The position numbers and the translations under genes are program-made. From Agromyces allii (GTDB lineage: Bacteria > Actinomycetota > Actinomycetes > Actinomycetales > Microbacteriaceae), in the NCBI RefSeq assembly GCF_009749385.1, contig NZ_WBIN01000005.1, positions 62,001 to 126,000 on the forward strand: a stretch of 64,000 nt of DNA, in the 5' to 3' direction. Of the stretch, positions 9,420 through 18,123 are shown piece after piece. The notes beneath the pieces were generated by a model. That model was not told the origin of the DNA and made no database searches. It worked only from the letters and a program-made list of their open reading frames with translations. Position 1 is the stretch's first letter; each line of letters starts with the position of its first letter.

Positions 9420-11116
9420 GGGGTGCTCGTCTCGTTCGTGGGCGGGGAGGTCGCGGGCGTCGGGTCGTCGGCGGCGAGCGCGGCGATCGCCGCGCGGTTC
9501 GTATCGAAGACCCGCTCGTCGCCGAGCAGGCCGAGCTGCACGAGGCGCAGTCGCGCGGGTTCGCGCATGCGGCTGAATGACAGGGTCACGTCGTTGCGCA
9601 CGAGCCAGGTCTTGAGCGACTCGAACTCCTCGGCCCCGGTGACGTCGATGTCGGTGACCGCCTCCATGTCGATGACGACGTCGCGCACGGGTCCGCCCTC
9701 GGCGTCGGCGGCCGAGGAGACGGCGCCCTTGACGGCGGCCGTGAACACGCTGCCGTTCGCGAAGAAGAGCGGCGCGGCGAGGCGGATCACGATGAGGCCC
9801 GGCGCCGTGGTCGTGCCGACGGGAGCGTCCTCGAGGAGCGACTCCCCCGGATCGCCCGAGGCTCCCAGCACGTCGATGGCGGGGTTCGCGGCGCGCTTGG
9901 CGAGGTTGACGAGGGCGAGCACGAAGGCCACGACGATGCCGGCGATCGCACCGACGAGGAGGGTCACGATGAAGCACACCGCGCCGATCGCGAACTCGAA
10001 CCGGTCTTTTCGCCAGAGCTCGGCGAAGTCGCGGAAGCCGAGCAGCGGGATGATCGCGACGCCGACGACCGCGCCGATCGCGGGCGACGGGATGTCGGCG
10101 AGCAGAGCGGTGCCGAAGAGCAGGAGCAGGAGCGTGCCGACCGCCAGCACCATCGAGGGCAGCTGCGTGCGGGAGCCCGACTGCTCCATGGCGGCCGTTC
10201 GGGAGGTGGATGAGCCGACCGAGAAGCTGCCCTGGGCCCCGGCGGCGATGTTCGCGACGCCGAAGGCGAGCAGGTCGCGGTTGGCGTGGAAGGGATACCG
10301 GTGCTTCTCGGAGTACGACCGCGAGACGAGCAACCCCTCTGCCGTCGTGACGAGCGTCAACGCGATGGCCGACGGGATGAGCGCGAGCCACGTCGTCCAG
10401 TCGAGCACGGGCCAGGTGAGCGTCGGCGGACCGGCGGGAACCGCGCCGAGCACGTCGACGCCCGCGTCGTCGAGGTTCGCCACGACGACGAACACCGTCG
10501 TGACCACGAGCACCACGAGCGCCCACGGCACCGCGCGCAGGAATCGCTTGCCGAGGAGCAGCACCGCGACGGAGGCGACCGAGATGGCCAGCGACCACGG
10601 GTTCGTCGTGCCGATTCCGGTGAGCAGTCCGGCGACCTTGTCGACGAACTCGCCGCCCGAGTCGATCTTGACGCCGAGCATCTTGGCGATCTGGCTCACC
10701 ATGATGTCGAGCGCCAGGCCTCCGACGAAGCCGATCAGGATCGGCTTCGACAGGAAGTTCGCGAGGAAGCCCAGCTTGAACACCGAGAGCAGCACGAACA
10801 TGACGCCGCAGATGATCGCCTGCGCGAGCGCCATCGTGGCGTAGTCGTCGCTGCCGGCCGCCGCGAGCCCGCCGATCGACGAGGCCACGAGCGCCGCGGC
10901 CGCGGCATCCGGCGACGCCACCAACTGCCGCGACGAAACGACGAGCGCGTAGACGATCGTCGGCACGATCAGCGCGTAGAGCCCCGCCGTGGCCGGCAGG
11001 CCGGCGATCTGCGCGTACCCGATGTTCAGCGGGATCGCGATCGCGATCAGGGTCACCCCCGCCGTCAGCTCGGTGGCGAGGTTCCGCCCCGTCAGTCCGG
11101 CCAGTGGTCGCTGCAT
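9416..11116 (-). CDS. SulP family inorganic anion transporter with STAS domain
   Basis: SulP (SLC26-like) permease of 566 residues: GLTGRNLATELTAGVTLIAIAIP opens the family domain, about 10-12 hydrophobic segments follow, and a cytoplasmic STAS domain occupies about residues 440-550 (with VVIDMEAVTDIDVTGAE). It probably moves sulfate, bicarbonate or another small anion, driven by a proton or sodium gradient. The ATG at 11114-11116 is preferred over an in-frame start 29 codons upstream because the family's first conserved residues start just after it. Co-translated with the GAP-family gene. Bicarbonate supply to the neighbouring carboxylases is a tempting but untested idea. Confidence 0.85.
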   Translation of the reverse strand: MQRPLAGLTGRNLATELTAGVTLIAIAIPLNIGYAQIAGLPATAGLYALIVPTIVYALVVSSRQLVASPDAAAAALVASSIGGLAAAGSDDYATMALAQAIICGVMFVLLSVFKLGFLANFLSKPILIGFVGGLALDIMVSQIAKMLGVKIDSGGEFVDKVAGLLTGIGTTNPWSLAISVASVAVLLLGKRFLRAVPWALVVLVVTTVFVVVANLDDAGVDVLGAVPAGPPTLTWPVLDWTTWLALIPSAIALTLVTTAEGLLVSRSYSEKHRYPFHANRDLLAFGVANIAAGAQGSFSVGSSTSRTAAMEQSGSRTQLPSMVLAVGTLLLLLFGTALLADIPSPAIGAVVGVAIIPLLGFRDFAELWRKDRFEFAIGAVCFIVTLLVGAIAGIVVAFVLALVNLAKRAANPAIDVLGASGDPGESLLEDAPVGTTTAPGLIVIRLAAPLFFANGSVFTAAVKGAVSSAADAEGGPVRDVVIDMEAVTDIDVTGAEEFESLKTWLVRNDVTLSFSRMREPARLRLVQLGLLGDERVFDTNRAAIAALAADDPTPATSPPTNETSTP

Positions 11117-11206
11117 GCCGCCCCATCCCCGATCGCGCGCACGTACGCCGACGCGTACGGGAACACTCTGGCATGACGGCGCCGCCCGACGGCGGATCCG
11201 CACCGG

Positions 11207-12823
11207 TCACATGCGGAAGAGTCCGAACGCGGGCTCGGGCAGCGGCGTGCGGCTCGCGAGTTCGAGCGCCATCGCGAGCACCGTGCGGGTGTCGGCGGGG
11301 TCGATGATGCCGTCGTCCCACAGCCTGGCGGTCGAGTGGTAGGGGCTGCCCTGCGCCTCGTACTGCGCGCGGATCGGGGCCTTGAACGCCTCGGCCGCGG
11401 CATCCGACCACTCCTCGCCCTTCACCGCGAGCTGATCGCCCTTCACGGTAGAGAGCACGGATGCCGCCTGCTCGCCGCCCATGACCGAGATGCGCGCGTT
11501 CGGCCACATGAAGAGGAACCGCGGCGAGTACGCCCGACCGCACATCGAGTAGTTGCCCGCACCGAACGATCCGCCGATGACGACCGTGAGCTTCGGCACC
11601 CTGGTGGTGGCGACCGCGGTGACCATCTTCGCGCCGTGCTTGGCGATGCCGCCCGCCTCCGCGTCGCGGCCGACCATGAAGCCCGAGATGTTCTGCAGGA
11701 ACAGCAGCGGGATGCCGCGCTGGTCGCAGAGCTCGATGAAGTGCGCGCCCTTCATGGCGGACTCGCTGAAGAGCACGCCGTTGTTCGCGACGATGCCCAC
11801 GGGGTGCCCGTCGAGGTGTGCGAAGCCCGTGACGAGCGTGTCGCCGTAGTCGGGCTTGAACTCGGTGAACTCGCTCGCGTCGACGAGCCTCGCGATGACC
11901 TCGCGCACGTCGTACGGCTGCTGCACGTCGACCGGCACGACCGCGGTGAGGTTGGCGGGATCGACGGCCGGCGGGCGCGGCTCGCGCACGGCCCAGGCGC
12001 GCGGCGCCTGCTCGGGCAGCGTCGCGACCATGTCGCGCACGAGCTCGAGGGCGTGCTCGTCGTCGTCGGCCAGGTGGTCGGTCACGCCGGAGATGCGCGA
12101 GTGCAGGTCGCCGCCGCCGAGCTCCTCGGGCGTCACGACCTCGCCGATCGCGGCCTTCACGAGGGGCGGGCCGCCGAGGAAGATCGTGCCCTGGTCGCGC
12201 ACGATGACCGACTCGTCGCTCATCGCGGGCACGTAGGCGCCGCCGGCCGTGCACGAGCCGAGCACGGCCGCGAGCTGCGGGATGCGCATCGACGAGAGCT
12301 GCGCCTGGTTGAAGAAGATGCGGCCGAAGTGCTCGCGGTCGGGGAAGACGTCCTCCTGCATGGGCAGGAACGCGCCGCCGGAGTCGACGAGGTAGACGCA
12401 CGGCAGCCGGTGCTCGCGTGCGACCTCTTGTGCGCGCAGGTGCTTCTTCACGGTCATCGGGTAGTACGTGCCGCCCTTGACCGTGGCGTCGTTGCAGACC
12501 ACCACCACGGGTCGGCCGTGCACGAGCCCCACGCCCGTGATGATGCCAGCGCCCGGCGAGTCGCCGCCGTAGAGCCCGTCGGCCGCGAGCGGCGAGAGCT
12601 CGAGGAACGGACTGCCCTCGTCGAGCAGGCGGTCGACGCGGTCGCGCGGCAGCAGCTTGCCGCGGGCGACATGACGGTCGCGGGATGCCTCGGGGCCGCC
12701 GAGCGCGGCGACGGCGAGTCGTTCGCGCAGCTCGCCGACGAGTCCGGCGTGCGCCTCGGCATTGCGCCGCGCGGCCTCGCCGGCGTCGCCGGATCGGTCG
12801 ATCGCCGTCGTGAGTGTCGTCAT
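11207..12823 (-). CDS. accD1: Acyl-CoA carboxylase beta subunit (carboxyltransferase)
   Basis: Carboxyltransferase of 538 residues that moves CO2 from biotin to an acyl-CoA. The N-terminal half carries [34 protein letters not shown] and the acyl-CoA pocket [16 protein letters not shown]; the C-terminal half has GILANN-like [21 protein letters not shown] and [13 protein letters not shown]. The FLQN/GFMVG and [12 protein letters not shown] signatures are those of methylcrotonyl-CoA carboxylase beta chains rather than acetyl-CoA carboxylase. GGAGGG sits 4 bases before the ATG. It is divergent from a TetR gene, and its promoter carries the same operator as the alpha-subunit operon 4.2 kb away. 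Confidence 0.9.
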   Translation of the reverse strand: MTTLTTAIDRSGDAGEAARRNAEAHAGLVGELRERLAVAALGGPEASRDRHVARGKLLPRDRVDRLLDEGSPFLELSPLAADGLYGGDSPGAGIITGVGLVHGRPVVVVCNDATVKGGTYYPMTVKKHLRAQEVAREHRLPCVYLVDSGGAFLPMQEDVFPDREHFGRIFFNQAQLSSMRIPQLAAVLGSCTAGGAYVPAMSDESVIVRDQGTIFLGGPPLVKAAIGEVVTPEELGGGDLHSRISGVTDHLADDDEHALELVRDMVATLPEQAPRAWAVREPRPPAVDPANLTAVVPVDVQQPYDVREVIARLVDASEFTEFKPDYGDTLVTGFAHLDGHPVGIVANNGVLFSESAMKGAHFIELCDQRGIPLLFLQNISGFMVGRDAEAGGIAKHGAKMVTAVATTRVPKLTVVIGGSFGAGNYSMCGRAYSPRFLFMWPNARISVMGGEQAASVLSTVKGDQLAVKGEEWSDAAAEAFKAPIRAQYEAQGSPYHSTARLWDDGIIDPADTRTVLAMALELASRTPLPEPAFGLFRM

Positions 12824-12886
12824 CGGGCCCTCCGCATGGTCGCGCCGGGCACGTGCGGTGGCACTTGTGCGGCGTCGCGATTTTCG

Positions 12887-12930
12887 GTTAGTGTTCACTA
12901 ACTCGATTCCCGAGGTTAGCGAGCACCCAT
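12887..12930. promoter_or_regulatory. TetR-type operators between accD1 and its divergent regulator
   Basis: GTTAGTGTTCACTAAC at 12887-12902 has perfect 7-bp arms with a TT spacer. A degenerate second copy GTTAGCGAGCACCCAT at 12915-12930 keeps the left arm (6 of 7) and CAC of the right arm, 28 bp centre to centre. The element is shared with the accA1 promoter and lies only 5 bases or so before the TetR start codon, so the regulator probably represses itself and both carboxylase genes. Confidence 0.8.
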
Positions 12931-12934
12931 CCAA

Positions 12935-13585
12935 ATGGCAAGCACACCCGTACCGGCCCCGACGGCACCGCAGGCGCCGCAGTCTGCGCCCCGGCCTGCG
13001 CTCACCGAGCGCGGCCGGCAGAAGGCCGACCGGCGCGAGGCGATCCTCACGGCCGCCGCGCGGCTCTTCGCCGAGCGCGGCTACGCCGGGGTGACCATCG
13101 AAGACCTCGGCACCGCCGTCGGCGTCAGCGGCCCCGCCGTCTACCGGCACTTCACGGGCAAGTCGGCCGTGCTCGCGGCGATCCTCGAGGGCGCCAGTCG
13201 CTCGCTCCTCGACGGCGGCGAGCGCGTGCTCGCCGAGGCGCCCGACGCCGCGACCGCACTGCGCTCGCTGATCCGGTTCCACGTCGCCTTCGCCCTCGGC
13301 GAGGCCGACGTCATCGCCGTGCAGGATCGCGAACTCGAACAACTCGACCCCGGCGTGCGCCACGAGGTGCGCTCGCTGCAGCGGCAGTACGTCGAACGCT
13401 GGGTCGACACCCTCGCAGAGCTCAGGCCCGACCGGGCCGAGGTGGAGCTGCGGTTCCGGGCACATGCCGCCTTCGGACTGCTCAACTCCACACCCCACAG
13501 CGCCCGCACCCCTGGGCGCAGACCCGCCGACGGCGCTGTCCGCGGCATCCTCGAGGAGATGGCATGGGCGAGCCTCATGTCGTGA
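12935..13585 (+). CDS. TetR family regulator of the acyl-CoA carboxylase/leucine genes
   Basis: TetR repressor of 216 residues. After a Pro/Ala-rich N-terminus, the DNA-binding domain spans about residues 24-75 ([20 protein letters not shown], then [12 protein letters not shown]); the rest is a helical ligand domain of the type seen in regulators of acyl-CoA metabolism. It is divergent from accD1 with two operator-like repeats between them, and the same repeat occurs twice before accA1. An acyl-CoA intermediate of leucine breakdown is a reasonable but unproven effector. The gene overlaps the downstream GNAT gene by 22 bp. Confidence 0.88.
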   Translation: MASTPVPAPTAPQAPQSAPRPALTERGRQKADRREAILTAAARLFAERGYAGVTIEDLGTAVGVSGPAVYRHFTGKSAVLAAILEGASRSLLDGGERVLAEAPDAATALRSLIRFHVAFALGEADVIAVQDRELEQLDPGVRHEVRSLQRQYVERWVDTLAELRPDRAEVELRFRAHAAFGLLNSTPHSARTPGRRPADGAVRGILEEMAWASLMS

Positions 13586-13998
13586 GCCTGCGCGCGACCC
13601 GCGACACGGATCTCGACATCCTGAATCTGATCACCCGCGACGCCGGCATCGCTGCCGGACCCACGAGCGCCACGCTCGGCTCCGACCCCGCCGACCGCCG
13701 CACGATCCGCGCCGACGGCGAGATCGTGGGCGACGTCGCACGCTGGCACGAGGCCGGCTGCGCGTTCGTGAGCTACCGCGTCGACGGCGCGCGCCGCGAC
13801 GACGGCATCGCCGGTCGGGCTCTGCGGCTCTTCGTCGAGGTGCTCGACGAACGGCCCGTGCGAGCGCGGGTGGCGGCCGGTGACACCGGGTCGATCCGCG
13901 TGCTCGAGCGCCTCGGCTTCGAGCCGGATGCCGCATGGCCGACCGCCGCGATCGCACTCGGCGCTCCCGACGACGACGTGGTCTACCTGCTCGCCTGA
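13564..13998 (+). CDS. GNAT-like N-acetyltransferase family protein
   Basis: Small cytosolic protein of 144 residues. The C-terminal half has the acetyl-CoA-binding part of the GNAT fold: [19 protein letters not shown] corresponds to the last conserved motif, preceded by a beta-strand/helix pair. The central pyrophosphate loop (usually Q/RxxGxG/A) is not clear, so activity is uncertain. It overlaps the upstream TetR gene by 22 bp and is probably co-transcribed. Substrate unknown. Confidence 0.7.
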   Translation: MGEPHVVSLRATRDTDLDILNLITRDAGIAAGPTSATLGSDPADRRTIRADGEIVGDVARWHEAGCAFVSYRVDGARRDDGIAGRALRLFVEVLDERPVRARVAAGDTGSIRVLERLGFEPDAAWPTAAIALGAPDDDVVYLLA

Positions 13999-14040
13999 GG
14001 CCGATCGCGCACCGTCGCCGAGACCTCGGCGAGCCCTCAG
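13995..14040. terminator. Possible bidirectional terminator
   Basis: CGCCGAG (14016-14022) and CTCGGCG (14025-14031) form a strong stem, flanked by an outer CTGAGG/CCTCAG pair (13995-14000, 14035-14040). It sits between convergent genes and reaches into both stop regions. There is no U-tract. Confidence 0.4.
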
Positions 14041-14348
14041 TCGCGCCGCCGCGCGCCCTGCTCGTCGGCGATCGCCTGGATGCGGGTCGCGAGCTCGACA
14101 TCGCGCGCGGTCACGCCGCCCGCGTCGTGCGAACGGAGTTCGAACGCGATCGCACCCCATCCGACGCGCACGTCGGGATGGTGGTCGAGCTCGTCGGCCA
14201 CGACCGCGACCGCGTCGAGCACCCGCACGGCGCTCGCGAAGTCCGCGGTGGCGTAGGCGCCGTCGAGCCGGTCGCCGGCGTGCGTGAACGCGGTGCCGGC
14301 GAGGACGTCGGCGGTCTCGGCCGGGGTGAGGATGCGCTGCGGGTCCAT
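14037..14348 (-). CDS. 4a-hydroxytetrahydrobiopterin dehydratase (pterin carbinolamine dehydratase)
   Basis: Protein of 103 residues of the PCD/DCoH family, which dehydrates the 4a-carbinolamine of tetrahydropterin after aromatic amino acid hydroxylation. The family core is clear: VADELDHHPDVRVGWGAIAFEL (residues 51-70; the His-His-Pro active site) and then HDAGGVTARDVELA. No aromatic amino acid hydroxylase is seen in the window, and in such genomes the protein is often an orphan that may serve molybdopterin or other pterin metabolism. It lies 55 bp upstream of nothing on its own strand except the end of the bkd operon downstream region, so it may be transcribed alone. Confidence 0.85.
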   Translation of the reverse strand: MDPQRILTPAETADVLAGTAFTHAGDRLDGAYATADFASAVRVLDAVAVVADELDHHPDVRVGWGAIAFELRSHDAGGVTARDVELATRIQAIADEQGARRRD

Positions 14349-14403
14349 GCCGCCATCATCCTCCCCGACCGGGACCGCCGACAGGGTTCCGATCGAAGAG
14401 CCG

Positions 14404-15807
14404 TCAGACCATCGTCATCGCACGGGCCGGGTCGCGCAGGAGCGCGCCGACATCCGTGAGGAAGGAGGCCGCCTGCTGACCGTCGACCAGGCGGTGGTCG
14501 AACGAGAGGCTCAACGTCATGACCTCGCGCAGGGCGATCTCGCCGCGGTGCTCCCACGGCTGACGACGCACGGCGCCCATCGCGAGGATGACCGCTTCGC
14601 CCGGGTTCAGGATCGGCGTGCCGGCGTCGACGCCGAAGACGCCGACGTTCGTGATCGACAGGGTGCCGCCGGTGAGGTCGGCAGGGCGCGTGCGCCCCTC
14701 CCTCGCGGTGGTCGCGAGCTCGCCGATCGCATCGGCCAGTTCGACGAGCGTCATGCGCTCGGCCGCCTTCACGTTGGGCACGACGAGCCCCCGCTCGGTC
14801 GCCGCGGCGATGCCGAGGTTCACCGAGGCGAACTGCACGATCTCCTGCGAGGCCTCCTCCCAACGCGCGTTCACGTCAGGGGTCCGCCGGGCGGCGAGGC
14901 ACACGGCCTTCGCAACGACCGCGAGGGGGGTGACGCGGTGCCCGGCGAACGCTCGGTCCTCACGCAGGCTGCGCACGAGGTCCATGGTGGCGGTGACGTC
15001 GACCGTGAGGAACTCGGTGACATGCGGCGCGGTGAACGCGCTCGCCACCATCGCCGCCGCGGTGTGCTTGCGCACGCCCTTGATCGGGATGCGCACGTCG
15101 GCGGCGCCGCCCTCCGCCGGCCCGACGACCTTCGTCTCGGGCGTCTGCCCGTCGAACTTCTGCATCTCGGATGCCGCGGCCTCGACGTCGGCGCGGGTGA
15201 TGAGTCCGCGCTCCCCCGTGCCGTGCACCGCTGCCAGCTCGACGCCGAGGTCTCGTGCAAGCTTGCGCACCGGTGGTGTCGAGCGCGGCCGCTCGGACGG
15301 CGTCGCGGGCGCCACGGGCGCGGCCCCCGCCGTCGCGACATCCGCCTGCGGCACGGTCTCGGCGGGCAACGCCGGCACCAGGTCGGCCGCGAGCGCCGAG
15401 CGCCGGGCCCGACGCTTCGGGCCCGACTCGGCCGCGGCGCCGTAGCCGACGAGATTCGGCCCGGGCGCGTCCTCCGCCACCTGCTCATCGGTGCCGGATC
15501 CCGACGCGGCGGGCGCGGCGGGCGCGGCCGCATCCGGTCCGTCGGCACCGGGCTCGGCCGATGCGCCCTCGCCCGTGTCGCACGAGAACAGCGGCGCCCC
15601 GACGTTCACGGTCTCGCCCTCGCCCGCGTGCAGCGCGGTGACGACCCCCGCGAACGGCGACGGCAGCTCGACGACCGCCTTGGCCGTCTCGACGTCGGCG
15701 ATGATCTGGTTGAGCTCGACCCGATCGCCGACGGCGACGCGCCAGGCGACGATCTCGGACTCGGTGAGGCCTTCGCCGAGATCCGGAAGGGGGAAGTCGC
15801 GGATCAT
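14404..15807 (-). CDS. bkdC: Branched-chain 2-oxoacid dehydrogenase E2 (dihydrolipoyl acyltransferase)
   Basis: E2 core of the branched-chain 2-oxoacid dehydrogenase complex, 467 residues. Domains in order: one lipoyl domain (DLGEGLTESEIVAW; lipoyl-lysine in DVETAKAVVEL, residue about 43), a long Ala/Pro/Gly linker (about 80-165), an E1/E3-binding domain (PPVRKLARDLGVELAAVHGTG, about 168-200), and the catalytic domain ending in SFDHRLVDGQQA with the active-site His and Asp. Last gene of bkdABC; 2 bp separate it from the E1 beta stop. No E3 gene is nearby, so lipoamide dehydrogenase must come from elsewhere. Confidence 0.92.
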   Translation of the reverse strand: MIRDFPLPDLGEGLTESEIVAWRVAVGDRVELNQIIADVETAKAVVELPSPFAGVVTALHAGEGETVNVGAPLFSCDTGEGASAEPGADGPDAAAPAAPAASGSGTDEQVAEDAPGPNLVGYGAAAESGPKRRARRSALAADLVPALPAETVPQADVATAGAAPVAPATPSERPRSTPPVRKLARDLGVELAAVHGTGERGLITRADVEAAASEMQKFDGQTPETKVVGPAEGGAADVRIPIKGVRKHTAAAMVASAFTAPHVTEFLTVDVTATMDLVRSLREDRAFAGHRVTPLAVVAKAVCLAARRTPDVNARWEEASQEIVQFASVNLGIAAATERGLVVPNVKAAERMTLVELADAIGELATTAREGRTRPADLTGGTLSITNVGVFGVDAGTPILNPGEAVILAMGAVRRQPWEHRGEIALREVMTLSLSFDHRLVDGQQAASFLTDVGALLRDPARAMTMV

Positions 15808-15809
15808 GC

Positions 15810-16820
15810 TCACGCCTCCACCCCGCTCAGCGAGTTGGGCCGGCCGAGCGCGCGGTCGACGCCGTCGAGCATGCGGTCGAGGTCGGGCAGGTGGTAGCGC
15901 TCGAGCTTCGCGGGCGGGTAGGGGATGTCGTGCCCCGTGATGCGCACTGGCGCCGCCTCGAGGTACTCGAAGCACCGCTCGGTGATGCTCGCCGCGATCT
16001 CGGCGCCGAGTCCGAGCTGCTGCCCGGCCTCGTGCGCGATCACGAGCCGCCCGGTGCGACGCACCGAGTCCGCGACCGTGCCGAGGTCGAGCGGCGAGAG
16101 CGAACGCAGGTCGATGACCTCGATCGACACGCCCTCCTCCGCCGCGGCGGTGGCCGCGTCGCGCGCGATCTGCACGAGCGCCCCGTAGGTCACGAGCGTG
16201 ACGTCGGTTCCGGAGGTCACGACCGACGCGATGCCCATCGGCTTGGCGTCGGCGAGACTCGCCCGATCGTCGACCTCGCCCTTGACGTGATAGCGGCGCT
16301 TGGGCTCGAAGAAGAGCACGGGGTCGTCGCTCGCGATGGCCTGCTGGATCATGACGTAGGCGTCGGCGGCATCCGAGCACGAGACGACCCGCAGTCCTGC
16401 GGTGTGCGCGAAGTACGCCTCGGGCGACTCGGAGTGGTGCTCGGCCGCGCCGATGCCGCCGCCGAACGGCACCCGGATCGTGATCGGCATCTTCACGGTG
16501 CCGCGCGAGCGGCGGTGCAGCTTCGCGACCTGCGCGACGATCTGGTCGAAGCCCGGGTAGATGAACCCGTCGAACTGGATCTCGACGACGGGTCGGTAGC
16601 CGCGATAGGCGAGGCCGACCGCGGTGCCGATGATGCCGGCCTCGGAGAGCGGGGTGTCGACGACGCGGTGCGCGCCGAACTCGGCCTTGAGCCCGTCGGT
16701 GATGCGGAACACGCCGCCGAGCGTGCCGATGTCCTCGCCCATGAGCACGACGCGGTCGTCGTTCGCGAGTGAACGGCGGAGTCCGGCGTTGATGGCGCCG
16801 CCGAGCGTGAGCGTGGTCAT
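15810..16820 (-). CDS. bkdB: Branched-chain 2-oxoacid dehydrogenase E1 beta subunit
   Basis: Beta chain of the thiamine-diphosphate-dependent E1, 336 residues. It carries the transketolase-type pyrimidine domain with LMGEDIGTLGGVFRIT, VDTPLSEAGIIGTAVGLA (the Glu that activates thiamine diphosphate) and PFGGGIGAAEHHSESPEAYF, and the C-terminal domain with IDLRSLSPLD and HEAGQQLGLGAEIAA. The start overlaps the E1 alpha stop by 4 bp. The alpha2beta2 E1 decarboxylates the keto acids of Leu, Ile and Val and passes the acyl group to E2. Confidence 0.92.
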   Translation of the reverse strand: MTTLTLGGAINAGLRRSLANDDRVVLMGEDIGTLGGVFRITDGLKAEFGAHRVVDTPLSEAGIIGTAVGLAYRGYRPVVEIQFDGFIYPGFDQIVAQVAKLHRRSRGTVKMPITIRVPFGGGIGAAEHHSESPEAYFAHTAGLRVVSCSDAADAYVMIQQAIASDDPVLFFEPKRRYHVKGEVDDRASLADAKPMGIASVVTSGTDVTLVTYGALVQIARDAATAAAEEGVSIEVIDLRSLSPLDLGTVADSVRRTGRLVIAHEAGQQLGLGAEIAASITERCFEYLEAAPVRITGHDIPYPPAKLERYHLPDLDRMLDGVDRALGRPNSLSGVEA

Positions 16821-17959
16821 CGTGCGCCTCCCTCGGTGGCCCCGGATGCTCCGTCGTCGAACTGGGCGAGGTACCTCGCGTACTGCTCGCGCTGGCGGTC
16901 GAGGTGCGAATGCGGTTCGGCGTAGACGTGGTCGAACACCGTCATCGGCTCGGGGTCGGCCATGGTCGCGATCGAGGCGCGGAGCTCGCCGGCCGCGCGC
17001 GCGGCCTCGACCTCGACCTCGCGCTCGAGGGTCTCGAGGTCGAGTCCGGATGCCGCGAGCAGCGCCCCGACCCGGGAGATGGGGTCGCGGGCGCGCCAGT
17101 CGGCGAGCTCATCGTCGGTGCGGTAGCGCTTCGGGTCGTCGGCCGTCGTGTGCGGGCCCATGCGGTAGGTCACGGCCTCGATGAAGGTCGGGCCTCCGCC
17201 GCGCCGGGCGCGGTCGAGGGCGACGCGGGTCGCCGCGAGCACGGCGAGCACATCGTTGCCGTCGACGCGGATGCCGGGCACCCCGAAGCCGTCGGCGCGC
17301 TGCGCGAGCGGCTGCTTGGACTGCAGGCCGACCGGTTCGGAGATCGCCCAGCCGTTGTTCTGGCAGAAGAACACGACGGGCGCCTCGAAGCTCGCGGCGA
17401 AGACGAGCGCCTCGTTCACGTCGCCCTCGCTCGTGGCGCCGTCGCCGAAGTACGCGACGGCCGCGGCATCCGAGCCGTCCCACTTCGCGCCCATCGCCCA
17501 GCCCGTCGCGTGCAGCGACTGGGCGCCGATGATGATCTGCGGAACGGCCATGCCGTAGTCGTACGGGTTCCAGCCGGACGACGCGGCGCCGCGCCAGACG
17601 CGGAGCACGTCGGCGGGGTCGATGCCGCGGACCCAGGCCACGCCGTGCTCGCGGTAGCTGCCGAACACGAAGTCGTCGGAGCGGAGCGCCCGAGCGGAGC
17701 CGACCTGGGCCGCCTCCTGTCCGAGCAGCGGCGGCCAGAGTCCGACCTCGCCCTGACGCTGCAGCGCGATGCCCTCGGAGTCGATGCGACGCAGCACCGA
17801 CATGTCGCGGTAGAGGCCGCGAAGGGCCTCGGTGTCGATGTCGACGACCCAGCGATCGAGGTCGGGGTCGGCGCGGCGTTCACCCTCGGGGGTGATGAGC
17901 TGGGCGAAACCGTCTGGCCGGGTCAGCAACCCGGTGGCGATGCGGTCGGATGGGGTCAT
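16817..17959 (-). CDS. bkdA: Branched-chain 2-oxoacid dehydrogenase E1 alpha subunit
   Basis: Alpha chain of E1, 380 residues, binding the diphosphate of thiamine diphosphate. The GDG...NN motif reads GDGATSEGDVNEALVFAASF then FFCQNNGWAIS; SYREHGVAWVRG and TYRMGPHTTADDPKRYR (the phosphorylation-loop region in eukaryotes) also fit. The ATG at 17957-17959 is used: an AGGA element lies 8-10 bases upstream and the protein then begins MTPSDRIATGLL; an in-frame start 18 codons earlier is possible. First gene of bkdABC, divergent from an Lrp/AsnC regulator. Confidence 0.92.
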   Translation of the reverse strand: MTPSDRIATGLLTRPDGFAQLITPEGERRADPDLDRWVVDIDTEALRGLYRDMSVLRRIDSEGIALQRQGEVGLWPPLLGQEAAQVGSARALRSDDFVFGSYREHGVAWVRGIDPADVLRVWRGAASSGWNPYDYGMAVPQIIIGAQSLHATGWAMGAKWDGSDAAAVAYFGDGATSEGDVNEALVFAASFEAPVVFFCQNNGWAISEPVGLQSKQPLAQRADGFGVPGIRVDGNDVLAVLAATRVALDRARRGGGPTFIEAVTYRMGPHTTADDPKRYRTDDELADWRARDPISRVGALLAASGLDLETLEREVEVEAARAAGELRASIATMADPEPMTVFDHVYAEPHSHLDRQREQYARYLAQFDDGASGATEGGAR

Positions 17960-18027
17960 GGGTGGATCCTCGCTCTCGACGACCGCCTCGTGAGCAGCCG
18001 TACCCGGCGACACTGCCGGATACCGCG

Positions 18028-18056
18028 AGCGTACGTCGAGATGGCACTGCGCTCAA
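18028..18056 (-). promoter_or_regulatory. Predicted bkdABC promoter
   Basis: On the minus strand TTGAGC (18056-18051) and TACGCT (18033-18028) are separated by 17 bases; transcription would start near 18021, about 60 bases before the bkdA ATG. The -35 hexamer is itself a copy of the TTGAGC half-site that makes up the neighbouring palindrome. Confidence 0.55.
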
Positions 18057-18069
18057 GCATTCGAAGTTC

Positions 18070-18090
18070 GGTTGAGCATGTTGCTCAACC
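18070..18090. promoter_or_regulatory. Lrp/AsnC-type operator palindrome
   Basis: GGTTGAGCA (18070-18078) and TGCTCAACC (18082-18090) form a perfect inverted repeat with a TGT centre. A further half-site GCTCAA at 18051-18056 lies one to two helical turns away, the spaced half-site layout expected for Lrp/AsnC proteins. It is between bkdA and the AsnC gene. Confidence 0.75.
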
Positions 18091-18123
18091 GGAGGCCCCG
18101 ATCGGGTGCTAACGTCTGGCGGT

